From positions 124,001 to 188,000 of the forward strand of contig NZ_FNHY01000002.1 in the NCBI RefSeq assembly GCF_900103605.1: a stretch of DNA of 64,000 nt, read 5' to 3'. Origin of the DNA: Psychrobacillus sp. OK028. GTDB lineage: Bacteria; Bacillota; Bacilli; Bacillales_A; Planococcaceae. Of the stretch, positions 28,187 to 36,998 are shown piece after piece. The notes below the pieces were generated by a model. That model searched no databases. It had not been told where the DNA came from and was given only the letters and a program-made list of their open reading frames with translations. Both the position numbers and the translations under genes were made by a program. Numbering within the stretch: the first letter of the stretch is position 1; every line of letters starts with the position of its first letter.

Positions 28187-28197
28187 TGTGTTATACT
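28187..28197 (+). promoter_or_regulatory. gapB extended -10 overlapping a CcpN-type operator
   Basis: TGTGTTATACT includes an extended -10 (TGT-TATACT). Every position fits TRTGHYATAYW, the operator consensus reported for B. subtilis CcpN, the repressor of gluconeogenic gapB and pckA. The start codon lies 54 bp downstream. Upstream, 28021-28186 is A+T-rich with no gene. Confidence 0.6.
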
Positions 28198-28250
28198 AAT
28201 TCAAGGTTAAAAAACAATAAGTATCACATAGTTACAGGAGGACTTTTCAT

Positions 28251-29255
28251 ATGGCAGTTTCAGTTGCAATTAATGGTTTTGGACGTATTGGGCGGATGGT
28301 ATTTCGCCAATTAATAGCTCAAGAGGACATCAATGTGGTAGCGATTAATGCGAGGTACCCATTAGAAACATTGGCACACCTTATCAAATATGATTCTACA
28401 CATGGTACTTTCACTGGAAATATTGAATTGGCTGATGATGCATTAATAGTAAATGGTCAGCGTGTACAAATTGTAGATGATAGAGATCCAGCCAATTTGC
28501 CTTGGAAAGCTTTAAATGTGGATATTGTTATTGAATCCACAGGTAAATTCAATGACGGTGAAAAAGCCAAAGCACATATTGAAGCTGGTGCTAAAAAGGT
28601 AATTATTACTGCTCCTGCAAAAAATGAAGATGCAACAATTGTAATGGGCGTTAACGATGATAAATTAGATTCTTCGATTCACCATATTATTTCAAATGCT
28701 AGCTGCACTACAAACTGCTTAGCACCTGTCGTTAAAGTATTAAATGACACATTTGGCATTGAAAATGGATTGATGACAACTGTTCATGCATATACAAACG
28801 ATCAAAATAATTTAGACAATCCTCATAAAGATTTGAGACGTGCGCGTGCCTGTGGCCAATCGATCATTCCAACTTCTACCGGAGCAGCAAAAGCTCTTAC
28901 GCTTGTACTGCCAGAGCTTGAAGGGAAAATTCATGGTATGGCATTACGTGTACCAACTCCGAATGTTTCTTTAGTTGATTTAGTTGTGGATTTACAAAAG
29001 AATGTTACTGTTGAAGAGGTAAACAAAGCTTTCGTTAAAGCATCTGAAGGCGCAATGCAAGGAATCTTGGGTATTACAATGGAACCACTCGTATCAATCG
29101 ACTTTAACACTACAACACTATCAACAACAGTTGATGGTTTAACAACTATGGTTATTGGGGACCGAAAAGTGAAAGTTCTTGCGTGGTACGATAATGAATG
29201 GGGTTACTCTGCAAGAGTAGTAGACCTTACTAAAAAAGTTGCGTCGTCTCTATGA
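28251..29255 (+). CDS. gapB: Glyceraldehyde-3-phosphate dehydrogenase, GapB type
   Basis: 334 residues. Rossmann start VAINGFGRIGRMVFRQL, catalytic SNASCTTNC with C152, and TGAAKALTLVLPELEGKIHG. NARYPLETLAHLIKYDSTHG matches the GapB rather than GapA subgroup. GapB enzymes prefer NADP and work in the gluconeogenic direction. The position between coaE and speD is that of B. subtilis gapB, and the CcpN-like operator at the promoter supports the assignment. Strong AGGAGGAC ribosome binding site. Confidence 0.94.
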   Translation: MAVSVAINGFGRIGRMVFRQLIAQEDINVVAINARYPLETLAHLIKYDSTHGTFTGNIELADDALIVNGQRVQIVDDRDPANLPWKALNVDIVIESTGKFNDGEKAKAHIEAGAKKVIITAPAKNEDATIVMGVNDDKLDSSIHHIISNASCTTNCLAPVVKVLNDTFGIENGLMTTVHAYTNDQNNLDNPHKDLRRARACGQSIIPTSTGAAKALTLVLPELEGKIHGMALRVPTPNVSLVDLVVDLQKNVTVEEVNKAFVKASEGAMQGILGITMEPLVSIDFNTTTLSTTVDGLTTMVIGDRKVKVLAWYDNEWGYSARVVDLTKKVASSL

Positions 29256-29262
29256 TTATTCA

Positions 29263-29300
29263 ATCCTCTTTCTAATAATTAGAAAGAGGATATATTATTT
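29263..29300 (+). terminator. Stem-loop after gapB, weak T-run
   Basis: 14-bp perfect inverted repeat (ATCCTCTTTCTAAT and its complement, 29263-29291), followed by ATATTATTTC. Probable terminator; the T tract is broken. Confidence 0.65.
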
Positions 29301-29301
29301 C

Positions 29302-29330
29302 TTGCATAATTAAATAAAACAACATATAAT
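29302..29330 (+). promoter_or_regulatory. Promoter of speD
   Basis: TTGCAT (29302-29307), 17-bp spacer and TATAAT (29325-29330). Predicted start near 29337 gives a leader of about 120 nt. Confidence 0.65.
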
Positions 29331-29336
29331 GAGAAT

Positions 29337-29455
29337 CGTGTTACTTTACTTGTACACCGACTACTTAAAGGGTTAGGACCTCTTTGGACTAACTTTCCCC
29401 CGTGGTAGTCAACTTTGAGGTTAAAAATAAAACTTATCAAAGGGGGAAACGGACA
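29337..29455 (+). promoter_or_regulatory. Structured speD leader that can mask the ribosome binding site
   Basis: GACTAC (29359-29364) pairs with GTAGTC (29405-29410). Inside it GGTTAG (29371-29376) pairs with CTAAC(T) (29389-29394). TTTCCCCC (29394-29401) is complementary to GGGGGAAA (29442-29449), which contains the speD Shine-Dalgarno. The nested and crossing pairings look like a translational switch. I do not recognise a known riboswitch class. Confidence 0.5.
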
Positions 29456-29839
29456 TTGGAAACAATGGGACGTCACATTATTGCAGAACTATGGGAGTGC
29501 GATTTCGACAAACTTAACGATATGCAATTTATCGAGCAAACATTTGTTGATGCTGCACTAAAATCTGGTGCAGAGGTCAGAGAAGTTGCATTTCACAAAT
29601 TTGCACCACAAGGTGTAAGTGGAGTCGTTATTATTTCCGAATCGCATTTAACGATTCACAGCTTTCCAGAGCACGGTTATGCGAGCATTGATGTGTATAC
29701 ATGTGGTGATTTAGATCCATCAATCGCAGCTAACTATATTGCAGATGCTCTTAACGCTGGAACACGCGAAACGTTAGAAATGCCACGTGGTATGGGACCT
29801 GTTAAAAAGCCTGCATCACGAATGACAGTTCAAGCGTAA
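29456..29839 (+). CDS. speD: S-adenosylmethionine decarboxylase proenzyme
   Basis: 127 residues. The proenzyme self-cleaves between E62 and S63 in [17 protein letters not shown] to form the pyruvoyl cofactor, and the [10 protein letters not shown] segment carries the catalytic cysteine. It produces decarboxylated SAM, the aminopropyl donor for spermidine. The chosen start is TTG at 29456 (METMGRH, as in B. subtilis SpeD) behind AAAGGGGG; the ATG at 29465 is the alternative. The ribosome binding site can pair with an upstream C-tract in the leader, implying translational control. Confidence 0.94.
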   Translation: METMGRHIIAELWECDFDKLNDMQFIEQTFVDAALKSGAEVREVAFHKFAPQGVSGVVIISESHLTIHSFPEHGYASIDVYTCGDLDPSIAANYIADALNAGTRETLEMPRGMGPVKKPASRMTVQA

Positions 29840-29862
29840 TAGATTTATACCTGACTGAGTGA

Positions 29863-29889
29863 GCAGAGGAAGCGATTCCTCTGCTTTTT
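29863..29889 (+). terminator. Terminator after speD
   Basis: GCAGAGGAA-gcga-TTCCTCTGC followed by TTTTT. Confidence 0.9.
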
Positions 29890-29957
29890 CGATTTTATAG
29901 AAGAATGTTGTTATAATAGATACATAAAACTACCGTGATGAATTAGGAGAGATCAAT

Positions 29958-30422
29958 ATGAGATGCCCAACTTGCCAATATAATGGCACTAAAGTTGTCG
30001 ATTCTCGTCCTGTGGATGACAATAAGGCAATCAGAAGAAGAAGAGAGTGCGAGGATTGTGGATTTCGTTTTACTACATTTGAAAAAGTAGAGGAGACACC
30101 ACTAATCGTTGTAAAAAAAGATGGCTCTCGTGAAGAGTTTAGTCGTGAAAAAGTATTGCGTGGGCTTATTCGAGCTTGTGAAAAGAGACCAGTTGCACTA
30201 GAGCAGCTTGAAAATATGGTCTTCTCTATTGAAAAAGAATTACGAAGAATGGGCAATGCAGAGGTAAAGTCAGAGGACGTTGGTGAGATTGTAATGGATA
30301 AGCTTGCGGAAGTAGATGAAGTAGCTTACGTACGCTTTGCTTCTGTCTACCGTCAGTTCAAAGACCTTAATGTATTCATCGATGAACTTAAAGAAATTTT
30401 AAAGAAAAATCCATCATTATAA
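29958..30422 (+). CDS. nrdR: Transcriptional regulator NrdR
   Basis: 154 residues. An N-terminal zinc ribbon (C3, C6, C31, C34) with [17 protein letters not shown] is joined to an ATP-cone (about 46-136, [20 protein letters not shown]). NrdR represses ribonucleotide reductase genes when the ATP-cone senses dATP/ATP. An extended -10 (TGTTATAAT, 29909-29917) lies upstream. dnaB follows after 36 bp, so nrdR-dnaB-dnaI looks like one transcript, tying dNTP supply to replication start as in B. subtilis. Confidence 0.95.
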   Translation: MRCPTCQYNGTKVVDSRPVDDNKAIRRRRECEDCGFRFTTFEKVEETPLIVVKKDGSREEFSREKVLRGLIRACEKRPVALEQLENMVFSIEKELRRMGNAEVKSEDVGEIVMDKLAEVDEVAYVRFASVYRQFKDLNVFIDELKEILKKNPSL

Positions 30423-30458
30423 ACATTTTATATATATCAAAATCTAAAAGGAGCGTAG

Positions 30459-31826
30459 ATGCAATTGTCGATGTTATATAAAGAGCTACAGCCAGCAGAT
30501 TTGTATATGATTCGCTTACCATATTCTTTATCAGATTATGATCGGCAATTGTTGACTTTGTTTTATCAGCCGTTGGTTGGAGCAGAAAGTATAAGTTTGT
30601 ATTTAACACTTTGGGCAGATGGAGAACATAAAAACAGTGAGCGATGGTCGCACTATCAACTGATGAATGTTCTTGGCATGCCAATCGGTAAAATTTTTCG
30701 AGCACGTCTTGCTCTCGAGGCAATCGGTTTGCTGCGTACTTGGAAAAGAACAATGGATGAAGGAAGTATATTCCATTATGAGCTTGCAGCCCCATTAGAT
30801 GCTGAATCATTCTTGAAGGATCCGTTGCTATCCATGTTTTTGCTAAACAAGGTAGGAGAAAATGCTTTTATACAATTGCGTAATCGCTTTGTCCAAAGCT
30901 CTAATTGGAATGAGGGCTTCACAGACGTCTCAAGAACTTTTGTCGATGTTTTTAAACCATCAACCAAAATGAATAATACTGTATCTGTCGATGAAACTTT
31001 CGAATCAAAGGAAAGAAAATCTTCAGTCCCTTTTTATTACGATGAATTTGATTTTTCATTACTTCAAGAAGGACTTTCAGAACAATTAGTGCCTAAATCA
31101 GCGATGAACATTGAAGCAAAAGAAGTAATTGCAAAACTCGCTTTCTTATATAACCTAAGCCCAGTGGAAATGCAAAAAGTAGTTATTTTAGCTTTAGATG
31201 ATGATTTACATTTATCAGAAGCTAGATTAAAAAAAGCGTGCGCAGATTATTACAAACTAACGGTTTCAAAAGTGGCACCAGTAATTGAGAAGATTGAAAA
31301 GAAAGCTGTACCTATAGATACTACCGTGCCTTTAACGAAGGAAGGGGAGCTAATCCACTATTTAGAAACAACTCCTCCAATAACCGTATTAAAGGATATT
31401 GCAAACGGGAAAGAGCCGATTCTCGCCGATGTTCAGTTAGCTAATCACTTTATAACTCATTTTAAAATGCCAATAGGTGTAGTTAATGTATTACTGCAAT
31501 ATGTTTTACTACGTACAGACATGAAACTCACAAAAAATTATGCAGAAAAAATTGCTTCTCACTGGATGCGTAAGGATGTCAAAACAGCTAAAGAGGCAAT
31601 GGAACTTGCTAGAAATGAGCATGAACAATACGTAAAATGGAAAAATGAAGGCTCTCCACAAAAATCGTATTCTAAAAAACCGACACGTGAGGAAAAAGTG
31701 CCTGATTGGTTTTATAAGAAAGAAGGAGAAGCGAAGAAATCCTCTGGTAATTCGACAAATGGCATTCAAAATATCGATGAGGAACGTCAAAAACTATTAG
31801 CAGAGCTAGGCATGCTAAAAAGGTAG
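30459..31826 (+). CDS. dnaB: Replication initiation and membrane attachment protein DnaB
   Basis: 455 residues (B. subtilis 472). An N-terminal winged-helix region (SDYDRQLLTLFYQPLVGAES, LMNVLGMPIGKIFRARLALE) and a DnaB/DnaD domain (about 305-385, IPIGVVNVLLQYVLL-type helix) are visible, followed by a charged tail with a WFYKKEGE element. Gram-positive DnaB is not the helicase; with DnaD and DnaI it loads the DnaC helicase at oriC. It lies between nrdR and dnaI. Ribosome binding site AAAGGAGCG before ATG. Confidence 0.94.
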   Translation: MQLSMLYKELQPADLYMIRLPYSLSDYDRQLLTLFYQPLVGAESISLYLTLWADGEHKNSERWSHYQLMNVLGMPIGKIFRARLALEAIGLLRTWKRTMDEGSIFHYELAAPLDAESFLKDPLLSMFLLNKVGENAFIQLRNRFVQSSNWNEGFTDVSRTFVDVFKPSTKMNNTVSVDETFESKERKSSVPFYYDEFDFSLLQEGLSEQLVPKSAMNIEAKEVIAKLAFLYNLSPVEMQKVVILALDDDLHLSEARLKKACADYYKLTVSKVAPVIEKIEKKAVPIDTTVPLTKEGELIHYLETTPPITVLKDIANGKEPILADVQLANHFITHFKMPIGVVNVLLQYVLLRTDMKLTKNYAEKIASHWMRKDVKTAKEAMELARNEHEQYVKWKNEGSPQKSYSKKPTREEKVPDWFYKKEGEAKKSSGNSTNGIQNIDEERQKLLAELGMLKR

Positions 31827-32774
31827 GTGGAAAAAGTGGAACGTATAAATGAGACCTTAAGAAGAGTTGTGTCACCCGAATTTACTACGAGATTAAATGA
31901 TATGAAAAAAGAAGTTTTAGAAGATCAACGGGTACAGAGTTTCTTAGAGGAAAATGCATCACATATTAACAAGGAGATAGTCGATCGAAGCTTAAGTAAG
32001 TTATATGAATTTATCTCTCAGTCTCATAATTGTGAGGCTTGTCCAACGCTAGATGAATGTAAGAACTACATGAAAGGTTATGAACCTAAACTAGTTCTTG
32101 ATCGAAACTTGATTGATAATGATTTTATTCGTTGTAAACGAGGTATTATTGAAGATGAGCGTAAGAAGGTTACTTCCATGATAGATAGTATTCATATGCC
32201 TAAAGAGGTTATGGAGGCTAGTCTTGCTGGAGTGGACTTAGAGGATGGTAGTAGAGTAGTAGCAGTCCGTGCAGCTAAGGATTTTCTGAACGAGTGGGAG
32301 CGTACAAATGTGTTACCAGCTAAAGGATTGTATATCCACGGCAAGTTTGGTGTAGGAAAGTCCTATTTATTAGGTGCTCTCGCAAATGAGCTAGCGGCAA
32401 GACATATACATTCGGTAGTTGTGTATGTTCCGGAATTTTTTAGAGAAATGAAACAATCCATCCAGGATCAGTCACTTGCGGAGAAAATTGAATTCGTCAA
32501 GCGAGCTCCAGTTTTAATGCTAGATGATATTGGTGCTGAAACAATGTCCAGCTGGACGAGAGATGAAATCTTAGGTACGATTTTACATTATCGAATGTCG
32601 GAACAGTTACCAACTTTTATGTCTTCTAATTTCAACTATGACGAGTTACAGCATCATTTATCTTTCACACAACGTGGAGAAAAGGAAGTAGTCAAAGCTG
32701 GTCGAATTATGGAACGTATTCGTGCACTTACGACTCCAATTGCACTTCAAGGGAAAAATTGGAGAGAAAGTTAA
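31827..32774 (+). CDS. dnaI: Primosomal helicase loader DnaI
   Basis: 315 residues (B. subtilis 311). The N-terminal zinc-binding region contains CEACPTLDEC and a later C. The AAA+ domain has Walker A GKFGVGKSYLLG at about 171-182, Walker B VLMLDDIGAE and sensor segment TFMSSNFNYDEL. It loads the replicative helicase with DnaB and DnaD. The start directly follows the dnaB stop: GTG at 31827, or GTG at 31836, which has GGTGG at better spacing. No terminator follows before the thrS leader promoter. Confidence 0.94.
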   Translation: MEKVERINETLRRVVSPEFTTRLNDMKKEVLEDQRVQSFLEENASHINKEIVDRSLSKLYEFISQSHNCEACPTLDECKNYMKGYEPKLVLDRNLIDNDFIRCKRGIIEDERKKVTSMIDSIHMPKEVMEASLAGVDLEDGSRVVAVRAAKDFLNEWERTNVLPAKGLYIHGKFGVGKSYLLGALANELAARHIHSVVVYVPEFFREMKQSIQDQSLAEKIEFVKRAPVLMLDDIGAETMSSWTRDEILGTILHYRMSEQLPTFMSSNFNYDELQHHLSFTQRGEKEVVKAGRIMERIRALTTPIALQGKNWRES

Positions 32775-32814
32775 AGAATATGTGAGAGATCGCTCGGAAA
32801 AAATGGATTTCATC

Positions 32815-32843
32815 TTGCAATTGAATTTTCTGTGGCGTATAAT
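32815..32843 (+). promoter_or_regulatory. Promoter of the thrS T-box leader
   Basis: TTGCAA (32815-32820), 17-bp spacer and a perfect TATAAT (32838-32843). Confidence 0.75.
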
Positions 32844-32849
32844 CATTTT

Positions 32850-33125
32850 CATAAGAATAAGTAAATGCGAGGAAGAGGACAACAATCAGTTTGTACGACT
32901 TTAAAGAGAGAGAAGCCTTGGCTGTAAGCTTCTTAAGTATCGGCAATCGATTTACCACCTCAGAGCAGTAATTGTGAATTTATATAGCAATTACCGGAAA
33001 CCGGCCCGTTAGCCGATGCAGAGCTTCGTCTATTTCATTTGTCATTACTTTTAGTAATGGGTAGACAGAAGAAGGGTGGAACCACGACTTGAACCTCGTC
33101 CCTTTTTAGGGATGGGGTTTTTTAT
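32850..33125 (+). ncRNA. T-box riboswitch upstream of thrS
   Basis: Leader of about 275 nt with Stem I arms (GAAGC ... GCTTC near 32918), the T-box AGGGTGGAACCACG (33073-33086), and a terminator CCTCGTCCC-ttttta-GGGATGGGG-TTTTTT. Threonine ACC codons at 32954-32959 are the likely specifier. Uncharged tRNA-Thr should favour the antiterminator. Confidence 0.9.
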
Positions 33126-33162
33126 TGTTTTCACTATTTTTACTATTAAAGGAGTGTTCAAA

Positions 33163-35088
33163 ATGGCAGAAATTATTAAATTGAAATTTCCAGATGGAGC
33201 AGTGAAGGAATTCCCTATATCAACAACTACAGAAGAAATTGCTCAATCGATTAGTCCGGGATTACGCAAAAAAGCACTTGCTGGAAAACTAAGTGGAGTA
33301 TTAATCGATCTTAAAACACCAATCACAGAAGATGGAGAAATAGCAATCATTACTCCGGAATCTGACGAAGCGCTTGAAATTTTGCGCCACAGTTCAGCAC
33401 ATTTACTTGCGCAAGCAGTTAAACGTCTTTTTAAAGATGTTAAATTAGGTATTGGACCAGTTATCGAAAATGGTTTTTACTATGATATTGATTCACCGAC
33501 ACCAATAACTGCAGAAGACTTACCATTAATAGAAAAAGAAATGAAAAAAATTATTAATGAAAATATTGAAATCATTCGTCATGATGTTTCACGCCAGGTT
33601 GCTTTTGAGAAATTTAAAGAAGATGAATACAAAGTAGAACTTTTGGAAGCAATTCCAGAAGGCGAACAGGTTTCAATTTATGAGCAAGGGGACTTCTTTG
33701 ACCTTTGCCGTGGCGTCCATGTTCCATCTACAGGTAAACTTAAAGAGTTTAAATTATTAAGTATCGCTGGTGCTTACTGGCGTGGAAATAGTGATAATAA
33801 AATGCTACAACGTATTTATGGTACTGCATTCTTCAAAAAAGAAGAGCTTACACATCATTTAAATATGCTTGAAGAAGCAAGAGAACGTGACCACCGTAAA
33901 ATCGGGAAAGAATTAGATCTATTCACAACTTCCCAAAAAGTTGGGCAAGGCTTGCCACTTTGGTTACCGAACGGTGCAACAATCCGTCGTGTAATTGAAC
34001 GGTATATTGTAGATAAAGAGCTTAAACTAGGCTATAAACATGTTTATACACCGGTATTAGGTTCGAAAGAGCTTTACGAAACATCTGGTCACTGGGATCA
34101 TTATCAAGACTCTATGTTCCCACCAATGGAAATGGACAATGAAACTTTAGTTCTTCGTCCAATGAACTGTCCACATCATATGATGGTGTTCAAAAATGGT
34201 ATGCATTCTTATAGAAACCTACCATTACGCATTGCTGAATTAGGTACAATGCACCGTTATGAAATGTCAGGTGCAGTATCAGGCTTACAACGTGTTCGCG
34301 GAATGACTTTAAATGATGCGCATTTATTTGTACGACCAGACCAAATTAAATCAGAATTCCAAAAAGTCGTAGAATTAATTATTTCGGTTTATAAAGATTT
34401 TAACTTGGAAGACTACTCATTCCGTCTTTCTTATCGTGATCCTCAAAACAAAGAAAAATATTTTGACAACGATGAAATGTGGGAAAAAGCACAAAGCATG
34501 TTAAAAGAAGCAATGGACGAGCTTGGTCTAGATTACTTTGAAGCAGAAGATGAAGCAGCATTCTACGGACCAAAATTAGACGTTCAAGTGAAAACAGCAA
34601 TTGGTAAAGAGGAAACTTTATCTACTGTTCAATTAGACTTCTTGTTACCAGAACGCTTTGACTTAAATTACATTGGAGAAGATGGCAAGCATCATCGTCC
34701 AGTTGTTATCCACCGCGGAGTAGTTTCTACAATGGAACGCTTTGTAGCATTCTTGATCGAAGAGTATAAAGGTGCATTCCCAACTTGGTTAGCTCCTGTT
34801 CAAGTGGAAATCATTCCAGTTTCCAATGAAGTGCATTTTGAATTTGCTAAGCAAATTGAAGAGCAACTAGTTGCTGCTGGTTTCCGTGTTGAAATGGATG
34901 ACCGCGAAGAGAAACTAGGATATAAAATCCGCGAAGCACAAATGCAAAAAATTCCATACATGCTTGTACTAGGCGATAAAGAGCTAGAAGCAGGTAATGT
35001 AAATGTTCGTAAATACGGAGAACAAAAATCAGAAAGCATTCCTTTTGCAGAGTTCTTAGAACGCCTGAAAGAAGAAGTAGCACATTAA
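33163..35088 (+). CDS. thrS: Threonine--tRNA ligase
   Basis: 641 residues. TGS domain (about 1-62, [20 protein letters not shown]), second editing-type domain with [11 protein letters not shown], class II catalytic core (motif 2 [21 protein letters not shown]-type [14 protein letters not shown], motif 3 [19 protein letters not shown]) and an anticodon-binding C-terminal domain. It charges tRNA-Thr and edits Ser-tRNA-Thr. The ATG at 33163 has AAAGGAGTG upstream; the open frame back to 33076 runs through the T-box terminator and is not translated. Expression is controlled by the T-box. Confidence 0.97.
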   Translation: MAEIIKLKFPDGAVKEFPISTTTEEIAQSISPGLRKKALAGKLSGVLIDLKTPITEDGEIAIITPESDEALEILRHSSAHLLAQAVKRLFKDVKLGIGPVIENGFYYDIDSPTPITAEDLPLIEKEMKKIINENIEIIRHDVSRQVAFEKFKEDEYKVELLEAIPEGEQVSIYEQGDFFDLCRGVHVPSTGKLKEFKLLSIAGAYWRGNSDNKMLQRIYGTAFFKKEELTHHLNMLEEARERDHRKIGKELDLFTTSQKVGQGLPLWLPNGATIRRVIERYIVDKELKLGYKHVYTPVLGSKELYETSGHWDHYQDSMFPPMEMDNETLVLRPMNCPHHMMVFKNGMHSYRNLPLRIAELGTMHRYEMSGAVSGLQRVRGMTLNDAHLFVRPDQIKSEFQKVVELIISVYKDFNLEDYSFRLSYRDPQNKEKYFDNDEMWEKAQSMLKEAMDELGLDYFEAEDEAAFYGPKLDVQVKTAIGKEETLSTVQLDFLLPERFDLNYIGEDGKHHRPVVIHRGVVSTMERFVAFLIEEYKGAFPTWLAPVQVEIIPVSNEVHFEFAKQIEEQLVAAGFRVEMDDREEKLGYKIREAQMQKIPYMLVLGDKELEAGNVNVRKYGEQKSESIPFAEFLERLKEEVAH

Positions 35089-35100
35089 TAAAATTGGTTG

Positions 35101-35129
35101 TTGACATGATCATATCAACGTGCTATAGT
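35101..35129 (+). promoter_or_regulatory. Promoter of the infC-rpmI-rplT operon
   Basis: Consensus TTGACA (35101-35106), 17-bp spacer and TATAGT (35124-35129). It lies just after thrS, which has no terminator of its own. Confidence 0.75.
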
Positions 35130-35149
35130 TAATAAGGTTATTGAATACA

Positions 35150-35303
35150 AGTTTGCGGTATAAGAAGAGGCTGCCCGCTTCTCACCTGTTTGACACCTAC
35201 AAGTGTTGTTGACTGGTAAGCATAAGATCGACTGTAACATGTAGTTTCTACATGTACTCATATCGGCGGGCAGACATATATTATATGTCTGTCCGCTTTT
35301 TTT
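35150..35303 (+). ncRNA. L20 leader (infC operon attenuator)
   Basis: Leader with a strong terminator, GCGGGCAGACATAT (35266-35279) paired with ATATGTCTGTCCGC (35283-35296) and T7. CTGCCCGC at 35171-35178 is complementary to the 5' arm of the terminator and would form the antiterminator. This is the layout of the Firmicutes L20 leader, in which ribosomal protein L20 binds the leader and stops transcription. Confidence 0.88.
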
Positions 35304-35390
35304 ATGGATCTAAAACGGCGTAACTTATTCGTTTCTACGGAATTTATGCCCAAACCATGTATTCGCGACACTATTTGGAGGTGGATCAAT

Positions 35391-35909
35391 ATTAGCAAAG
35401 ACATGTATGTAAACGATGGCATTCGAGCACGCGAACTACGAGTTATTGATCAGAACGGTGATCAATTAGGTTTAAAAACCCGTAATGAAGCACTTGAAAT
35501 AGCTGGTCGAGTAAATTTGGATCTTGTCCTTGTGGCTCCTCAAGCCAAGCCGCCAGTCGCTCGTATCATGGACTATGGTAAGTTCAAATTTGAGCAGCAA
35601 AAGAAAGATCGTGAAGTTCGTAAAAATCAAAAAATTATCGTGATGAAAGAGGTTCGTTTGAGCCCAACAATCGATGAGCATGATTTCCAAACGAAATTAA
35701 AAAACGCGATTAAATTCCTTGAAAAAGGAGACAAAGTGAAAGCATCTATTCGCTTTAAAGGTCGTGCCATTACTCATAAAGAGATTGGACAACGAGTTTT
35801 AGATAGATTTGCAGAAGCTTGTACGGAAGTATCCACTGTCGAGTCAAAACCGAAAATGGATGGCCGTAGTATGTTTTTAGTGCTTGCACCAAAAAACGAA
35901 AAACAGTAA
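35391..35909 (+). CDS. infC: Translation initiation factor IF-3, AUU start
   Basis: 172 residues counting from ATT at 35391 ([20 protein letters not shown]). GGAGGTGG (35377-35384) sits 6 bases upstream of that ATT. The first in-frame ATG at 35403 would put the ribosome binding site 18 bases away. An AUU start is the known device by which IF3, which rejects non-AUG starts, limits its own synthesis. The body shows the N domain ([20 protein letters not shown]), the lysine-rich linker and the C domain ([20 protein letters not shown]). The open frame back to 35304 is leader and has no ribosome binding site. Confidence 0.92.
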   Translation: MSKDMYVNDGIRARELRVIDQNGDQLGLKTRNEALEIAGRVNLDLVLVAPQAKPPVARIMDYGKFKFEQQKKDREVRKNQKIIVMKEVRLSPTIDEHDFQTKLKNAIKFLEKGDKVKASIRFKGRAITHKEIGQRVLDRFAEACTEVSTVESKPKMDGRSMFLVLAPKNEKQ

Positions 35910-35939
35910 TAGAGTACAATTGTTTAGGAGGAATTCGAC

Positions 35940-36140
35940 ATGCCGAAAATGAAAACTCACCGTGGAGCTGCAAAGCGTTTCAAAAAAACCGGGACTGGAA
36001 AATTAAAACATGACCGTGCTTTTGGAAGCCACTTATTCGCTAACAAATCTACTAAAGCAAAACGTAAATTACGTAAAACTAAAGTAGCTTCTTCAGGCGA
36101 TTACAAACGTATCAAAACTTTATTAACTTACATGAAATAA
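35940..36140 (+). CDS. rpmI: 50S ribosomal protein L35
   Basis: 66 residues, the standard length. [20 protein letters not shown] is the L35 signature, followed by a very basic body. Component of the large ribosomal subunit. It lies 30 bp after infC with AGGAGGAATTC upstream, in the conserved order infC-rpmI-rplT, and should share the L20-dependent attenuator control of the operon. Confidence 0.97.
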   Translation: MPKMKTHRGAAKRFKKTGTGKLKHDRAFGSHLFANKSTKAKRKLRKTKVASSGDYKRIKTLLTYMK

Positions 36141-36186
36141 TAATAGAAATTCAATCATTCGAAAGAATAGCAGGAGGTAATGAATC

Positions 36187-36546
36187 ATGCCACGCGTAAA
36201 AAGCACACCAGTAACTAAACGTCGTCGTAAAAAAGTATTAAAATTAGCTAAAGGTTATTACGGTTCAAAACATACATTATACAAAGTTGCTAACCAACAA
36301 GTAATGAAATCATTCATGTATGCATACCGTGATCGTCGTAACAAAAAACGTGATTTCCGTAGACTATGGATTACACGTATCAATGCGGCAGCACGTATGA
36401 ACGGACTTTCGTATAGCCGTTTAATGCACGGATTGAAATTAGCTGAAATCGAAGTTAACCGTAAAATGTTAGCAGATCTTGCAGTAACAGATTCTCAAGC
36501 ATTTACACAACTTGCAGATGCAGCAAAAAAAGCAATCGCAAAATAA
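36187..36546 (+). CDS. rplT: 50S ribosomal protein L20
   Basis: 119 residues, the standard length. [40 protein letters not shown] and [20 protein letters not shown] are diagnostic for L20. It binds 23S rRNA early in 50S assembly, and in Firmicutes also binds the operon leader to repress the operon. Last gene of the operon, with CAGGAGGTAATG upstream and a strong terminator 8 bp downstream. Confidence 0.97.
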   Translation: MPRVKSTPVTKRRRKKVLKLAKGYYGSKHTLYKVANQQVMKSFMYAYRDRRNKKRDFRRLWITRINAAARMNGLSYSRLMHGLKLAEIEVNRKMLADLAVTDSQAFTQLADAAKKAIAK

Positions 36547-36554
36547 TTTAAGTT

Positions 36555-36588
36555 AAAAAAGCTGATAGAGATTCTATCAGCTTTTTTT
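36555..36588 (+). terminator. Terminator after rplT
   Basis: AAAAAAGCTGATAGA-gattc-TATCAGCTTTTTTT, strong stem with T8. Confidence 0.92.
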
Positions 36589-36608
36589 GTACAAGGAGCA
36601 AAATAAGT

Positions 36609-36893
36609 ATGACAAATGTTCTTCTTATGTTTATATTGATCATGTCGATTATAGCTTTTGTTGTAATGGGATATGACAAATCACAAGCAAGAAAACAGGG
36701 ACAACGCATATCAGAAAAAACACTTTGGACACTAGCGATTGTTGGAGGCGGAATCGGCGCATACATTGGCATGCAAATGTTTCGCCATAAAACGAAACAC
36801 ACGAATTTTCGTGTTGGGTTTTTAATGCTAATGATTTTATATGCATTTTTAATTTTTTACATATTAACAAAAGACAGCTCTATCATTGCATAG
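36609..36893 (+). CDS. ysdA: DUF1294 membrane protein (YsdA-like)
   Basis: 94 residues. Three hydrophobic segments: about 4-20 (VLLMFILIMSIIAFVVM), 38-55 (TLWTLAIVGGGIGAYIGM) and 71-88. The DUF1294 hallmark YDKSQARKQGQRISEKTLW lies between the first two. Function is unknown. Position after rplT matches B. subtilis ysdA. The only upstream SD-like sequence is CAAGGAGCAAA. Its 3' end overlaps the following terminator. Confidence 0.88.
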   Translation: MTNVLLMFILIMSIIAFVVMGYDKSQARKQGQRISEKTLWTLAIVGGGIGAYIGMQMFRHKTKHTNFRVGFLMLMILYAFLIFYILTKDSSIIA

Positions 36894-36906
36894 AGCTGTC
36901 TTTTTT
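36870..36906 (+). terminator. Terminator overlapping the ysdA stop
   Basis: GACAGCTCTAT-cattgc-ATAGAGCTGTC followed by T6. Confidence 0.9.
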
Positions 36907-36948
36907 GCTCTGATTTGTCAACCGACCTTGATGTCTCACCAGGAGGAT

Positions 36949-36997
36949 CTACGCCAAGCGCACACCTGTATGGTGGGTATAGACCCAATAAGCGTAG
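36949..36997 (+). other. G+C-richer stem-loop next to the ATCGAT array
   Basis: CTACGC (36949-36954) pairs with GCGTAG (36992-36997), with inner CACC-tgtat-GGTG. It ends one base before the first ATCGAT unit. No promoter or start codon that uses the nearby AGGAGG (36941) was found. Confidence 0.4.
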
Positions 36998-36998
36998 A

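Noticed and set aside
33076-33162. Longer thrS start
   Set aside because: The extra codons read through the T-box and its terminator.
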